Origin: Rutpela maculata
Lineage: Eukaryota > Arthropoda > Insecta > Coleoptera > Cerambycidae
Direction of reading: 5' to 3'
Length of the DNA stretch: 64,000 nucleotides
NCBI GenBank assembly: GCA_936432065.2
Contig: OW386291.2
Coordinates: 103,047,823-103,111,822 of the forward strand
In this document: positions 12,601 through 23,789 of the stretch, piece by piece
Position numbering within the stretch: position 1 is the stretch's first letter
Layout: every line of letters begins with the position of its first letter
Translations under genes and position numbers: made by a program
The notes under the pieces: generated by a model
Databases searched by the model: none
What the model saw: the letters and a program-made list of their open reading frames with translations, nothing else
What the model was told of the DNA's origin: nothing

Positions 12601-12658
12601 CATTTGCAATATTCGTTTTAATATTTTCATAATTATAATGTTTTATATATGGATTCAT
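9640..12658 (-). pseudogene. LINE ORF2: endonuclease-reverse transcriptase, split by a SINE-like insert
   Basis: ORF2 makes the nicking and reverse-transcription enzyme for target-primed insertion. Translation from ATG at 12658 shows an APE endonuclease: 'FQTNIRSLQKNFDELL' near residue 40, 'TETF', 'GDINI' and 'DHYPI'. RT blocks follow, including 'NYRPIALIS', 'QFGFREKKST', 'FVDLAKAFDTV' and 'GVPQGTVLGPILF'. The frame is then broken by an insert at 10265-10549. Beyond the insert it continues with the catalytic 'FADDT' box, the thumb, and a C-terminal region without RNase H. Counting one target-duplication copy only, the uninterrupted ORF is exactly 906 codons: 703 before the insert and 203 after. 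ORF2 would therefore have been intact before the insertion. As it stands the protein ends before the catalytic aspartates and should be inactive. Confidence 0.9.
10265..10549 (-). mobile_element. SINE-like 285-bp insertion with 16-bp TSD
   Basis: The insert is flanked by perfect 16-bp copies of 'tgcactattaagggta' (10249-10264 and 10550-10565), the hallmark of target-primed retroposition. On the minus strand it begins 'acgttggtcgcgtccagcgc' and ends in a short A-rich 'ctaaaaaatc'. Near its start, 'cgcttggaatggtgacc' resembles the 3' half of 5S rRNA ('cttggatgggtgacc'), so a 5S-derived SINE is possible. This is inference from one short match. It is much more GC-rich than the host LINE. Open frames on both strands across it (10236-10487, 10348-10560) look incidental. 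Confidence 0.75.
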
Positions 12659-12798
12659 TTTTTATTTTTGGTTTTTTTTACACATTCTTACAATTCAATA
12701 ATAGATTAGGTATAAACATAAACACATAAACACATACATAAACACATTATATTCGGCTGAAACAAAGAAAAGTAAATGAAATAATATTGTTATATAAG

Positions 12799-13707
12799 TT
12801 AATTCCTCTTTTTTTTGTTATCTTTTTGTACTTTTTCCTCTGAATTTGATCTTTTCTTCTCTGTAGCTTTTGTGCCTGAATTTTGTATGTTGCTTCTCAG
12901 GGTCCTTCCTCTTATCTCTTCGTTACGTATTTCATCACTGGTTTCCTGGAACCCGATATTTTCTCCTGCTTTTTGTGTGCAAATAGGTGTAGTTGGAGCA
13001 CTTTTTGAATTTTTGTCTGCATCCGTTGATGGTTCTTGTGCAATAGATTCACTTAATGTCTGATCTTCACCACATAATAGATTTGCTACGCCATAGGACT
13101 CCCCATTTATAATCAGTTTATTTTTATAGATTTTTGCGTTATATTGTTTTTCCCTCGCTTGTTTCAGATGTTTCACTAATATTCTTCTATCTTCGAGTTC
13201 CTGAGGTGTTAGATCATTAGTTATATATACTCCAGTTCCTTTAAGTTTCAATGCGTTTTTCAGTATATCTATTTTCTTTTTATAAGAAACTAATTCTAAT
13301 AAAATAGGTCTGGGTTTCAGATTCTCAACTGTTTTTCCTATGCGATGTATATCACGGACTTCTGTCAATTCAAAAGATATCTCCAATTTCGTTTTTATAA
13401 TATCCTGGATAACTGTTTGTAAATCTGATTTATTTTCGTTGACTCCATATATCACTAGGTTATATTTTTTTTGTTGTTTTTGTGTTTCGAAAAGTTGATC
13501 GTTTAGTTTTTTATTTTCTCTCTCTAACGTTTCCACCTTCCCCTGGATTTCTTTAATTTCTTTGCAAAAGTTCGTTTCTATTCGTTCAAGTCTATTTTCT
13601 ATACGTATATTGTTAGCATTTATAGCTTTAAGTAATTGATATAGGTCTTCATTTGAAACAGTCTTGCCTTCATCTGATACTTCTTCGGGCATTACGTATA
13701 AGTACAC
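12799..13707 (-). CDS. LINE ORF1: nucleic-acid-binding protein
   Basis: A 302-residue protein starting MYLYVMPEEVSDEGK. Residues about 25-85 form a charged heptad-like coiled coil ('LERIETNFCKEIKEIQGKVE...'), typical of ORF1 trimerisation. An RRM-like region follows ('YNLVIYGVNEN' about 98-108, 'HRIGKTVENLKPRPILLEL' about 138-156, 'ITNDLTPQELEDRR' about 182-195). The tail is very basic. ORF1 proteins coat LINE RNA and act as chaperones. It is encoded upstream of ORF2 on the same strand with a 140-base gap and has no internal stop. Codon use is AT-rich like the rest of the element. An alternative start at Met6 cannot be excluded. Confidence 0.85.
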   Translation of the reverse strand: MYLYVMPEEVSDEGKTVSNEDLYQLLKAINANNIRIENRLERIETNFCKEIKEIQGKVETLERENKKLNDQLFETQKQQKKYNLVIYGVNENKSDLQTVIQDIIKTKLEISFELTEVRDIHRIGKTVENLKPRPILLELVSYKKKIDILKNALKLKGTGVYITNDLTPQELEDRRILVKHLKQAREKQYNAKIYKNKLIINGESYGVANLLCGEDQTLSESIAQEPSTDADKNSKSAPTTPICTQKAGENIGFQETSDEIRNEEIRGRTLRSNIQNSGTKATEKKRSNSEEKVQKDNKKKRN

Positions 13708-13744
13708 TAAGTATTATTTTAATATCCTTTTAGGAGTTTCTATA

Positions 13745-15160
13745 GTGTGTGATTACCATTAGAAATTTCATTTTTTATTGGTGTGTAAAAAGTCTGTGTA
13801 AAGACTTCTAGCAATTTGTATATTTATTGTTCATAAAAAGTCAACATAAAATCTCCTATCAGTGTTTGTTACTGATAAGAATATTAGCCTCAAAGTAAAT
13901 CGAACTAAATGCACTTTGCAGTGGGTTTCTTACACTTGTTTAGAGTTAGAATTATTATATTATATGGGTACTTGCCAGTAACTTATATGAACTGCACTAT
14001 TTCAGGTGGGAATTTCTCGTTCGTGAACATGAAATATATAGTTGAATAATGATTGAAATTTGCAAATGACACTTAGCTGGATATTCCTGGTATTGAAGTC
14101 AAATTTCCAAACCAAACTTGGGAAAATCCAATTCACCTACTTTCCCAGTGCTGGATTTTAGACAACTTTAGTGAGCCCAGAGAGTTCCCTGTGACACATT
14201 AAACTCCTTCAAACTTCTGTAACCGGTTCTGCTGTTGTTTCATATTATCGCCTACTGCTCCCAGACTATACATCTTAATATTAATGTAGCATTAATGGTA
14301 AAATTAACTCTAATAGTTACTTCTAAAGGTAACATTTAATGAAGAAACGAGTGGGATGTCATGGCTGTTCGTTAAAATGGCTGACGCAAATTTGTTAATT
14401 TTATTTTATTTCATGGTTATTTATTTACGGAATCTTCCCGGTGTTATTATTTTGCAGTCTGGTTTCGTTCTCATTTGAAAATGAACTTGAAATGGATATA
14501 GCTTATGGTTCCATCTGTAACGAAGCTGTAAGAAAGGAAAGGACACCATTAATAACGTTATGTTTGTGAAGCAAAATAAAATGTCTTCCGAGTTCTTGCC
14601 CATCACAATAAAATAATAACGCTGGTAAATTTAGCCACTATGTAAAATTTGTAATATATTTTCAATATGGGTAATTATTTTACAATAATTATGGAGAACT
14701 AAATTGAGATGCACCTATTGAGACAACGTATTGCGAAAACCAAACTATTCGTTTCGTCTTCTGATGCCTCTACGAGTTTTCGATCTGCGTTCAATCTATC
14801 ATTTGACTAAATTAAATTAGGCAATACAAAATGCACAATGTATGAAAATTTTATTGCTTACCGACTACACTTAGATTCCGGCGGTTGCTAAATTAAGTAA
14901 ACAGTTTTCTAGTAAGGCGATATAGCTCTGTATCTAATAATTTTTATGAAATTTATAAGGTAGCTATATGCATGCTACACCATTGGGGGTTAAAAATGAC
15001 TTTTATTAGCGAAAATGGGCGCTGGCGTGCTGAGCGAGAATTGCACACTCAGCTAGGTGTACAGTTTCATATATTATTGCATCTTTTAAATATAAAGGCT
15101 CCTTCAGTGAATATAATATTATATCTCATCTCTTTATGTACAAGATTTCATCGAATTTTA
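13745..15160. other. Non-coding interval, nothing recognised
   Basis: May include the rest of the LINE 5' UTR near 13745-13950. No other repeat ends, RNA genes or plausible exons were found. Confidence 0.3.
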
Positions 15161-15460
15161 ATGAAAAACAAAATTGGAAAGATGCAATATAATCCAGTAA
15201 ATAAGCCGGAAAAAAGTGTAAAAAGTGGTGGAACAGCACCGATTTGAAAAATTCCTTTTTTCACGTGTTCCCTAGACCCCCATTCATCAGCATTCACCCC
15301 TTGCATTTCCTACGAAAATGAGAAAGTTAGAGGGTTTGAAGTGCTCCAAAAAGTAGCTGTCATAAAAAAATTTATAAAATTAATATTTCACCGCGGAAAT
15401 GGACTCTAGGAGATTTTTTGGGTCGCCGATCACGAATGCGAGGTCCAAATTGAGGAATTC

Positions 15461-15606
15461 TGTTGGAATTCATAGTTATGATGTTTGTATTTATCAATGT
15501 TGTTGTTATTTATTGTTTTGTCAATTGTTTTGTCAACAAGATTAATTAATAAAGTTGTCTGTCAATAGAAAAGTAGTTTATTATATTAAGGTGGTAAATT
15601 CAAGTA
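15461..15606 (+). repeat. Copia 5' LTR (146 bp)
   Basis: Starts 'tgttggaattc' directly after TSD 'aattc' and ends just before the primer site. Its end was chosen by alignment with the 3' copy and by the matching TSD. It is unusually short for a copia LTR. Confidence 0.85.
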
Positions 15607-15618
15607 GGTTATGGGCCC
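15607..15618 (+). promoter_or_regulatory. Copia primer binding site
   Basis: 'ggttatgggccc' lies immediately after the 5' LTR. This is the primer-site sequence of Drosophila copia, which is primed by an internal half of initiator methionine tRNA rather than by its 3' CCA end. The first in-frame ATG (15611) lies inside it. Confidence 0.75.
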
Positions 15619-16330
15619 GGACATGGTCGATGAAATAGATAAACATGAAATTTATCGAATTGCTCTTTTTAATGGTTCCAATTTTGGAAATTCGTTATTC
15701 CGGATGGAAACATTATTAGAAGAACGGGGTTTGCTGAAACATATAGAAGATAATATAGAAGAAATAGTACAGGAAGTCAAGGATGATGATCAGATAACAG
15801 ATGTTAATCAGAAGGCGCAGAAAATTGAAAATATAAGAAAGGCTGAGCGGAAATGCAAGTCATTAATAGTCCAACGTGTTGATGACAATCAATTAGAACT
15901 TATAAAGGACAAAGAAACTGCGAAAGATATTATTGATTCACTGAGAGCTGTTTTTCAAAGAAAAAGTGTTTCTAGCCAATTGTATTTACGCAAAAAGTTG
16001 TTAACAAGTTACGAGAAAATGAAGATTTAACTGAACATATGCTTAAATTTGATAAATTGGTACGAGAACTTAAAGCCTCTGGTGCTAAAATGGATCAAAC
16101 TGATGTGATATGTCACATGTTATTAACACTACCCTCCGTCTTATGAATGTCGTTCCAAATGAAGAATTAAAATCAACTGATCAAACTGCTTTTAACACAA
16201 GGCATAAATTTGTTCTTAAATGTTACAATTGTGGTAAAAAAGGTCACAAAAAGTCGGAATGTTATTTCAGGAACAGGCAGAATAATTTAAGAAAACATAA
16301 TACATCAGCAAATGTTTGTGAAGATGCAGT
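15611..16330 (+). pseudogene. Copia gag remnant
   Basis: Encodes the capsid and nucleocapsid part. The first ATG is at 15611, within the primer site; a second in frame follows at 15623. The 139-codon frame contains 'LFNGSNFGNSLFRMETLLEE', where family members usually have Trp instead of Ser before the LFRM-like block. It stops at 16028 after a frame slip. The reading then continues in another frame as 'MLKFDKLVRELKASGAKM' and 'MLLTLPS'. A further slip and a probable internal deletion near 16140 follow. The nucleocapsid knuckle 'CYNCGKKGHKKSEC' is intact at about 16220-16261. No functional Gag can be made as the sequence stands. Confidence 0.85.
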
Positions 16331-16334
16331 TGAG

Positions 16335-17900
16335 GAAGAGTGCTTCATTGCCAATGTTGATTCAAAAATTGATGATGATATAAAATGGGTTATTGATTCT
16401 GGTGCGTCAGACCATATGGTCAACAATATTATTTTTATTTTGTAAATTAAGCAATATGGATACTCCAATAACAATAACTGTGGCAAAATCTGGTTATTCA
16501 CTTTCATCAAATAAAAGCGGTGATATCAGAGTGATACTGAATAGTAAAGAAAAAGAACGACAGTGTACTATTAAAAATGTACTTTACGTACCAGATTTAA
16601 AATGTAATTTGCTCTCTGTAAAACGTCTGGAAGCAAGAGGATATTCAGTTTTATTTGATAAAAATGCTGTCAAGATAATGAGAGAAAACATTGTCATCGC
16701 TGAAAGTGAGCGTCAGAATAAGCTATACGAAATAAATTTTCTGCTAATTAAAAATGAAATTGCCTGTAATGCAAATGTGCATAATGAAAATGAATTGTAT
16801 ACTTGGCATAGACGCTTTGGTCATTTAAATAAGGAATCTCTTAAAACATTGTTTACGGAAAATTTGGTTGAAGGTGCACCTTTATTGTATAATAATGAAA
16901 TATATTTTTGCGAGACATGTGTCAATGCAAAAATGACTAGATTACCTTTCAAAAGTTTAGAAAAACCTAGATCACAGGAAGTTTTGGAATTAATTCATAC
17001 TGACGTTTGGGGACCTATGAAACCGTCGAGATGGGATGGCAAAAGGTATTATTATGTTACATTTGTGGATGATTATACGCATTTCATAAAAGTTTATTTA
17101 ATGAAGCATAAAAGTGAAGTTTTTGCACATTTTTAGAAATATAAAGCTATTGCTGAAACACAATTTAATCGAAAAATATCTAGTATTCGTTGTGACAATG
17201 GAGGGGAATATATCTCAAGTGAAATTATTGAATTTTGTGAGTAAAATGGAATAGGAACTGAATATACTATGGCATATAATCCTGAACAAAATGGGGTAGC
17301 AGAAAGGTTTCAACAGAACATTATTTGATAAAGCAAGAGCAATGATATTTGATGGAAAATCACCGAAATACTTATGGGGCGAAGCAATTATAGCTGCAGC
17401 ATATATTTCAAACCGTAGCCCAACAAAAGTCTTGAAACGGTGTACTCCTGCAGAACTGTGGTATAAACAAAAACCGAATGTTAATAAACTTAAAATTTTT
17501 GGATGTGTGGCATATAATTATATACCTATATAGAAACGTAGCAAATTTGATCCGAAATGTGTAAAAATGTTTATGGTAGGTTACTGTATAAATGGATATC
17601 GTCTTTGGGATCCAGAAAACAAAACTGTTGTTTTAGCTAGAAATGTTAAATTTAATGAAAAACCTAATTTCGAGATAATTAAAGAGGTAAAAGATACATT
17701 AGAAACAACATATTTAGAAAATGAAAATGAAATCTATGAAAATGAATCCGAAGACACAATTAATTTAGAAATAGTTGAGGATAAAGTTACTGAAGCCAGT
17801 GAAAAATCTATTAAAGATAAGAGAGTTAGAAAGGTACCTGAATGGCAAAAGGATTATGAAATGTCATACACAACGTTTGCTTTACATACAGATAGTTGAG
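16335..17900 (+). pseudogene. Copia protease and integrase remnant
   Basis: The protease active-site motif 'WVIDSGASDHMVN' (about 16386-16424) is followed by a frameshift at about 16440. The frame 16393-17136 then gives the protease C-terminus ('VLYVPDLKCNLLSVKRL') and the integrase HHCC finger ('WHRRFGHL' ... 'CETCVNAK'). The first catalytic aspartate is in 'HTDVWGPM'. A stop at 17134 follows. The second aspartate is in 'IRCDNGGEYIS', then comes another stop near 17241. 'YNPEQNGVAERF' carries the catalytic glutamate region. Further frames at 17342-17533 and 17567-17899 hold the integrase tail. Integrase would insert the cDNA. At least four separate lesions make this non-functional. Confidence 0.88.
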
Positions 17901-19436
17901 AATCTGCCAGTATCTGTGGAAGATATTAAAAATAGAAATGATCGTTTGTTGTGGGAAAGAGCAATTAATGAAGAATTGCAATCTTTAGCAGAAAATAATA
18001 CATGGACTCTAGTAGAAGCACCTAAAAATGTAAACATTATTGACTGCAAATGGGTTTTTAAAATTAAAAGAAACTCAGATGGAAATATTGATAATTACAA
18101 GGCAAGACTTGTAGCAAGGGGTTTCACTCAACAAGAAGGAGTAGACTTCTGGGAAACATATGCACCTGTGGCAAAATTAACAACAGTTAGAGTTCTGTTA
18201 TGCTTGGCAAAAAAAGAGGGACTACTGGCACATCACATGGATGTAAAAACCGCTCTTCTAAACGGTGAGCTTGAGGAAACAATCTATATGAAACCACCAG
18301 CATGTTTAAAAAGTGAAGGAAAAGTTTGTAAACTGAACAAGGCATTATACGGCTTAAAACAGGCTTCTAGACAATGGAATGCAATATTTGATGAATTTAT
18401 GAAGAAACTGTGTTTTGAGCAAATGGAAAGCGATCAATATCTGTATAAAAGAGTAAATAAGTCCTCCAAAATATTTGTCTTAGTTTATGTGGATGACATG
18501 ATTTTAGTGAGCAATGATATGACAGAATTGATAGTTACTAAAAAGGAACTGTCAACAAATTTCAAAATGAAAGATTTAACTGAAATAAATTATTTTCTTG
18601 GAATGAAGATACAGAAATTTTGAAAAAAAGATGATGACAATTAGCCAAGAATGTTATATTGATGGTTTAATAAAGAAATTTCATATGGAAGTGCAAGACT
18701 AGTATGACATCAATGGAAACTGGATTAAAGCTAACAAAAGCATGAAAGGATTTGACACAGAAACCATATAAAAACTTAATAGGATGCTTAATGTATTTAA
18801 TGTTGTGTTCAAGGCCAGATATTAGTTTTGCTATTAGTTATTTTAGTCGTTTTCAAACATGTGCTACTGATGGGCATTGGAATTATGTTAAACGTATAAT
18901 AAGATATATAAAATTGACAAGAAACTTAAAATCGGTATTTGATGCAAAAATAAAATCGGAATCATTATTAGTTGGATATGTAGATGCAGACTGGGCTAGT
19001 GACGTAGTAGATCGAAAATCAACATCAGGTTATATTTTTAAATTTTTGGGAAATACTGTGTCAGGGGGTTCGAGAAAACAAAATTGTGTATCTCTCTCAT
19101 CAACTGAAGCTGAATATATATCTTTGAGTAATGAATGCTATTTGCGAGTCTATGTGGTTAAAGAAACTTCTACATGATTTGGATATAATTATTGATGGTC
19201 CTATACAAATTTTTGAAGATAATCAATCCTGCATCAAATTAGCATGTGAGATTAAACAATTTACTCGATTGAAGCATATAGATGTGAGATGTAATTTTGT
19301 GAAAAACAAAGTTGATCTTAATTTAATCAAATTGGTGTACATAAACAGTGAAAATCAAATAGCAGATATTATGACCAAAGGTTTAGAACGAATTCAATTT
19401 GAAAAATTACGTGAAGGGCTTGGATTGTCAAATTGA
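17880..19436 (+). pseudogene. Copia reverse transcriptase and RNase H remnant
   Basis: The frame 17775-18623 carries the RT: 'NTWTLVEAPKNVNIIDCKWV', 'YKARLVARGFTQQEGVDF', 'HHMDVKTALLNGELEE', 'LNKALYGLKQASRQWN', and the catalytic 'VYVDDM' (about 18487-18504). It stops at 18621. RT continues in another frame from 18752 ('YKNLIGCLMYLMLCSRPDIS'). RNase H shows 'GYVDADWASDVVDRKSTSGY' and 'SSTEAEYISLS'. After another frameshift at about 19150 the last part (19131-19436) has 'FEDNQSCIKLA' and 'KHIDVRCNFV'. The ORF ends directly before the polypurine tract. All catalytic residues I can see are conserved; the damage is in the frame. Confidence 0.9.
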
Positions 19437-19443
19437 AGGGGGG
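19434..19443 (+). promoter_or_regulatory. Copia polypurine tract
   Basis: 'gaaggggggg'-type purine run directly 5' of the 3' LTR, the expected site for plus-strand priming. Confidence 0.75.
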
Positions 19444-19588
19444 TGTTGGAATTCATAGTTACGATATTTGTATTTATCAATGTTGTTGTTATTTATTGTT
19501 TTGTCAATTGTTTTGTCAACAAGATTAATTAATAACGTTGTCTGTCAATAGAAAAGTAGTTTATTATATTAAGGTGGTAAATCCAATA
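19444..19588 (+). repeat. Copia 3' LTR (145 bp)
   Basis: Nearly identical to the 5' LTR and followed by TSD 'aattc'. It ends 'aaatccaata' where the 5' copy ends 'aaattcaagta'. Confidence 0.85.
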
Positions 19589-20650
19589 AATTCCATATTC
19601 CAGTACGGAATTCGTGCCATTTTTGATGAAAATTCCACTTTTTCGGGCGGAAATTTAAATATGAATATTGTGTTGCAGAAGTGTGCTCTAGGGTTTTTTT
19701 TTGGGTCCCTGATCATGGTTTCAAGGTCCAACTTGAGCAATTCCATATTCCAGAGTGGAATAAGTACCATGAAAAATCCCATTTTTTTCAGAAAAAATTT
19801 AAATGCTAAGGTTTCTCCACGAAAATGAATCGATTTGTCCGGCTGAAATATCGGATGAACAGTAAGATGAAAGTGACACCGAAGAAGAACCAACAAATCC
19901 TTAATTACCAGTTCTCGAATTTGATTTAGATTATGATTGATGTAAATGGTGCAAATTATATAAAAAATAATAATGAATTAATAACTATTTTATCACACAG
20001 AATACCACCTTTTGTACCAACACAATAAATGCTATATTTTTTATAAAAATTGTTATCTTTTAATCACTTACCTCACTTGAAGAAAAAATTTGCATGTGTT
20101 CCCGCAGTGTTTATAAAATTGCCATGTATATTAATTTGAAATGCTCGTAATATACATACATAACTTTTTTCTTCAAAGTAAAATTGCCTTGAAAAATTAT
20201 TTTGAAATACTCGCATAATATTCATACATATGGAATTTTTGAATTTGGATTCAAAAAACCCTCTAGAGCACACTCCCGCAGCACAATATTCATATTTAAA
20301 TTTCCGCCCGAAAATGTGGAATTTTCATAAAAAAAAAAACGAATTCCATACTGAAATATAGAATTCCTCAATTCGGATTCGTGATCAGCGACCCAAAGAA
20401 CCTCCTAGATCCCCATTCCGAGGCGAAATATTAATTTTATAAAAAAATTTTATTACAGCTACTTTTTCGGGCACTTCAAACCCCCCTAACTTTCTCATTT
20501 TCGGAGATAATGCAGGGGTCAATGCTGATATATGTTCCTGGGGATCTAGGGAACACGTGAAAAAAGGAATTTTTCAAATCGGTGCTGTTCCACCACTTTT
20601 CCACATTTTCCGTCTTATTTATTGGACTAAAATATTCAATTTTCTCTAAA

Positions 20651-21594
20651 TACAGAAATATTTTACATAATACGCTAGGTATTCCTCATTATTTGGCATT
20701 CTCTGTAGTAGACATAAACATAATAATTGTGGTCTTAACCCATCCTGAACAAGTATAGTTGCGCCTCTGGTCAGAGCAAGGGAAGACCCATTCTGAATTC
20801 CTAAGCGGGTCAGCATTTAGATTGTGTAGTTAGGCGTCTGATCCTTTGTCCGTTTGATCTTAAGTGGCCTTCGGACGAAAATGAAAAGTTCTTTGGACAT
20901 CCACGGATGGATGCTGTAACATGACCTAGCGGCGCGGCGCCATAGTCCTTTGTATCTCAAGAGGGGCACGTGACCAGGCTATAAACTGACGCCTCAAGCC
21001 TGCAAACTATGTTATATCGACTTTATAACTTTGCCATCGTGTTTCTGTAATGCGATTTAGTTGTTAGTAGTTCTACTACGACCCTACATGCCCTCTGTTT
21101 ATTTTTTGTCATTATTAAATTGGATTTTAGTCAAATATGATAAAGTTACTCCAACTTTGCTGATATCGGGGTCATGGCATTGGTTTGGAATAACAAATCT
21201 GTTAAAGTTTCCGATGGTCGTAGTGTGTAAGAGGTATTTCTGAAACTTTAATAGGATTAAGGTCTCGAGAATGTTGGGTTGTTGAAATGGAAAAGAACGT
21301 AATGCTTGCTTGTTTGTTGTACTTATTTTGGATCTAACGGTTTGCCTTGCCGAGAAGAAATAAGAGTATTGCAATTTAATAATCTGTAATTCAAATGATC
21401 ACATATTTCAATAAAATTACATTCTATATCAAAAACATTATTTATATCAAAGTCAAAATGAGATACATAAAATATTGGAATTTTATAGGAAGGAGACGTT
21501 AATTCTGTAGAGGTACATTTCCACTACTGCAAACAGAGCAATATAATTTCAAAAATTTTAAGATATTGACGGATTTTAAATAACCTGATTAATA
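20651..21594. other. Non-coding interval, nothing recognised
   Basis: A GC-balanced stretch at about 20740-21010 ('gacctagcggcgcggcgcc' and surroundings) stands out from the AT-rich background, but no frame or RNA fold was recognised. Confidence 0.3.
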
Positions 21595-22538
21595 TACAGG
21601 GTGTAATTAGTTTCATGTCATAAAAAAAACGGGGACCCGACTAGAGAAACAAAAAACCTCTATAATATTTTCCCCTAGGGATATTTTGGAAAAAAACTAA
21701 TCTAGGTGAATAATTGGAATGTTAAGGTAGGAGACATTTGAGAACCACTGCTTTTCTGGGTCAATGGACGCATAATTCTGAATCATCGAAGTTTCTTACT
21801 TACTTTTAAAAAGTCATAAAAAAGTGTAAAGATTACCGATTTATATTCTCGCCGCAGCGCGGTCTCAAACAAAGAATCGCGGCACTTTGATGGAAGAGCT
21901 TTGAACCGAACTTCTTATACTAATTATAAAATATAAATAATTCATTATCTCTTTCTGAAGACCCACAAGCAAATGATGGCTTTGTTTATATGTGTTTTTT
22001 AATTTGGAATAAAATTATTGGAGCTTTTTTGTTGTTTATAATTTATAAAACTTAAATGTGATTTATTAACACTTGTAACATAAATAGGTGTCCTGTGTTA
22101 AAAGCTTAAAAAATGAGTAATTATTTCATGAAACTGGAAAACGAACAGTTAGACGTCCAAGATACGATAACAGAAAATAGTTATGTGTATTTTAAATTAG
22201 GAATAATCTAATTTTTTTCAATCAGGTATCGAAAACTAAAAATCGAGTCTTTGGTCTTTATGGAAATCAATGTAAAGAATAATTAACATATCAGAGCAAA
22301 ACAGCGAATAAGGATACTAATGATAATAATAATAACATTACCTTTATTGCCTAATGGGTAACACCCAATAAGAGAACAATTCTTTTGAATTTGTCCAAAA
22401 AACCATAAAAGTTCTTCATAATAATAAAGTTTATACCTAACCCAGCAGCGACTTTGATTTTAAAGTGACCGCAATGTGACAGCATGGTGGACAGGCCTAT
22501 TCGAGAAATCTAGAACTTACCAATAAATTATCATTGAA

Positions 22539-22660
22539 TTACATAAATTGTTCGAAATGACCTCCATCTGCATCAGTACACATTTCGGCACGTCGAACTA
22601 AAGACATACGCACTCCGCTCAATATTAAACACACTAAACTATCAGCTAACGTTGTCAATA
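22539..22660 (-). pseudogene. Transposase C-terminal fragment (mariner/DUF4817-like)
   Basis: The last about 38 residues of a minus-strand frame read 'LADSLVCLILSGVRMSLVRR' followed by 'CTDADGGHFEQFM' and a stop. The Arg-Arg, Cys, GGHFE ending is typical of the C-terminus of the insect DD34D/E transposases that begin with a DUF4817-type helix-turn-helix. The upstream part of this frame is low-complexity and unrelated. No catalytic motif can be seen. Confidence 0.5.
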
Positions 22661-23169
22661 AAGGAAAAAAAAAAGAAAAACTTTGTCCAAAATCCAAAAG
22701 GCAACACAAAAAGAATGAACAAGTAAGTTGTGTCTGCACGTAACCAAGTACTTAACGACTTGAACAGTAAGTCAATAAAATAAATCTTAACTAGTATACA
22801 GTGGCCCAAAATTCAAAAATAACAAAGCAGCATACAAAAACGGGTAGGCCGTGTATACGTACTTGACCAAGTAACGACATAAACTAAAATATTGCTTGAG
22901 AATATCACAAGGGACAGTATAGTTGTCTTTAGATCTACTAAGCACTAAAATTGATTTGATTGAATTTGATTTTTACCGCACCGCCAAAGACGCTGACATT
23001 TTGTGCCTATCTGCACAAATGTTAGAGTATAATGCGCGACAAGACGGGACGATATAAAGCTTATCCCAATATTCCAGCAGTTCTCAAACAATATTATTAA
23101 AAATTTTCGAAATTTTTGTTTATTTCGTTTTCTTCGAAGCTATTAATCGAGGAGCCCTTCCTAGCTGTA

Positions 23170-23695
23170 TGTACGTTTTTTTTTTTAAACGGACGCCATT
23201 TTGAAAGTAGAGCCAGTTTTTTTTTTGGGGGGGACATATCTTAAATTGTTCCTTAGGCTTTAATATTTATGAAAAACATTGGCCTCAAGGATCTGGGGGT
23301 GCACGGACACTCAGGGTGGGCTCCCGTAGTATTACGTTTTATATTGAATTTTATATTTTATTTTAAGAGCTGAATCATTTATCTGGAAAATGGTAACTCC
23401 TATCCAAATATTGTATAGGAACAAAATTGTGGCAAATTTTATGCACTTTGTTTTTTGTGCAGAAAGTTTTTCTCCATCTTTTTTACTTTTTGTGTTAAAT
23501 GACAAAAACAATATTTGTAAATTTTTGTTTTTTTAACGGACGCCATTTTGAAAGTACAGCCAATTTTTTTTTGGGACATGTCGAAAATTGTTCCTTAGGC
23601 TTTAATCTTTATGAAAAACATTGTCCTCAGGGCACGGGAGGGGGGGGGGGGGGTGTATGGGCACTTAGGACGGGCTCCCGTAGTATATGGGCTTT
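23170..23695 (+). repeat. Two direct repeats of about 165 bp
   Basis: 'aacggacgccattttgaaag' at about 23189 recurs at about 23534. Both copies continue through 'attgttccttaggctttaat' and 'atgaaaaacattg' to 'gggctcccgtagtat'. The spacing is about 355 bp. The second copy has a G-homopolymer of about 16 at 23638-23654. Confidence 0.8.
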
Positions 23696-23789
23696 AGACC
23701 CCATATTATATAAAGCTTTTTGTTTGTTTAGTCATTCCCAACCACCATTTTTTTTAATGACATGAAACTAATTACAATTACTTACTGTA

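Larger units (their letters stand above)
9083..13740 (-). mobile_element. APE-type LINE (CR1/L2/jockey-like group), nearly full length
   Basis: Read on the minus strand: a short leader, ORF1 (13707-12799), a 140-base spacer, ORF2 (12658-9640), about 530 bases of 3' UTR, and a 3' tail of ATT repeats. The tail appears as (aat)n on the plus strand at 9083-9108. Both ORFs are free of decay apart from one SINE-like insertion in ORF2, so this is among the youngest elements here. I could not find a convincing target-site duplication, and the 5' end is uncertain. The clade assignment is by general appearance; a phylogeny of the RT domain would settle it. Confidence 0.85.
15461..19588 (+). mobile_element. 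Ty1/copia LTR retrotransposon, complete ends but broken ORF
   Basis: Element of 4.1 kb with 5-bp target duplication 'aattc' (15456-15460 and 19589-19593). It has two short LTRs beginning 'tgttggaattcatag', a primer site, a polypurine tract, and gag-PR-IN-RT-RNaseH in the order that defines copia elements. The LTRs differ at about four substitutions and one indel in 146 bp, so it is neither new nor ancient. At least six stops or frameshifts break the single ORF. Confidence 0.93.
15165..20650. mobile_element. Foldback element (family E) split by a copia insertion
   Basis: The sequence at 15165-15460 and 19589-19690 reappears as its reverse complement at about 20255-20650. Paired blocks include 'aagtggtggaacagcaccga' (15224) with 'tcggtgctgttccaccactt' (20579); 'aattccttttttcacgtgtt' with 'aacacgtgaaaaaaggaatt' (20550); and 'cgggcggaaatttaaatatg' (19644) with 'catatttaaatttccgcccg' (20290). 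Without the copia element it would be about 1.4 kb. The loop region (19830-20250) holds short tandem units containing 'gaaatactcg/gaaatgctcg'. It is non-coding. Confidence 0.75.
21597..23787 (-). mobile_element. Mariner-like element relic with terminal inverted repeats
   Basis: The left end 'cagggtgtaattagtttcat' follows a TA (21595-21596). The right end carries the complement 'atgacatgaaactaattaca' (23757-23776), then 'attactta' and 'ctg', then TA (23788-23789). The tips therefore differ by an 8-base insertion. Inside are a transposase C-terminal remnant on the minus strand and two direct repeats. TA duplication and 'cagggtgt' tips suit a Tc1/mariner-type element; this is an inference. Confidence 0.55.
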
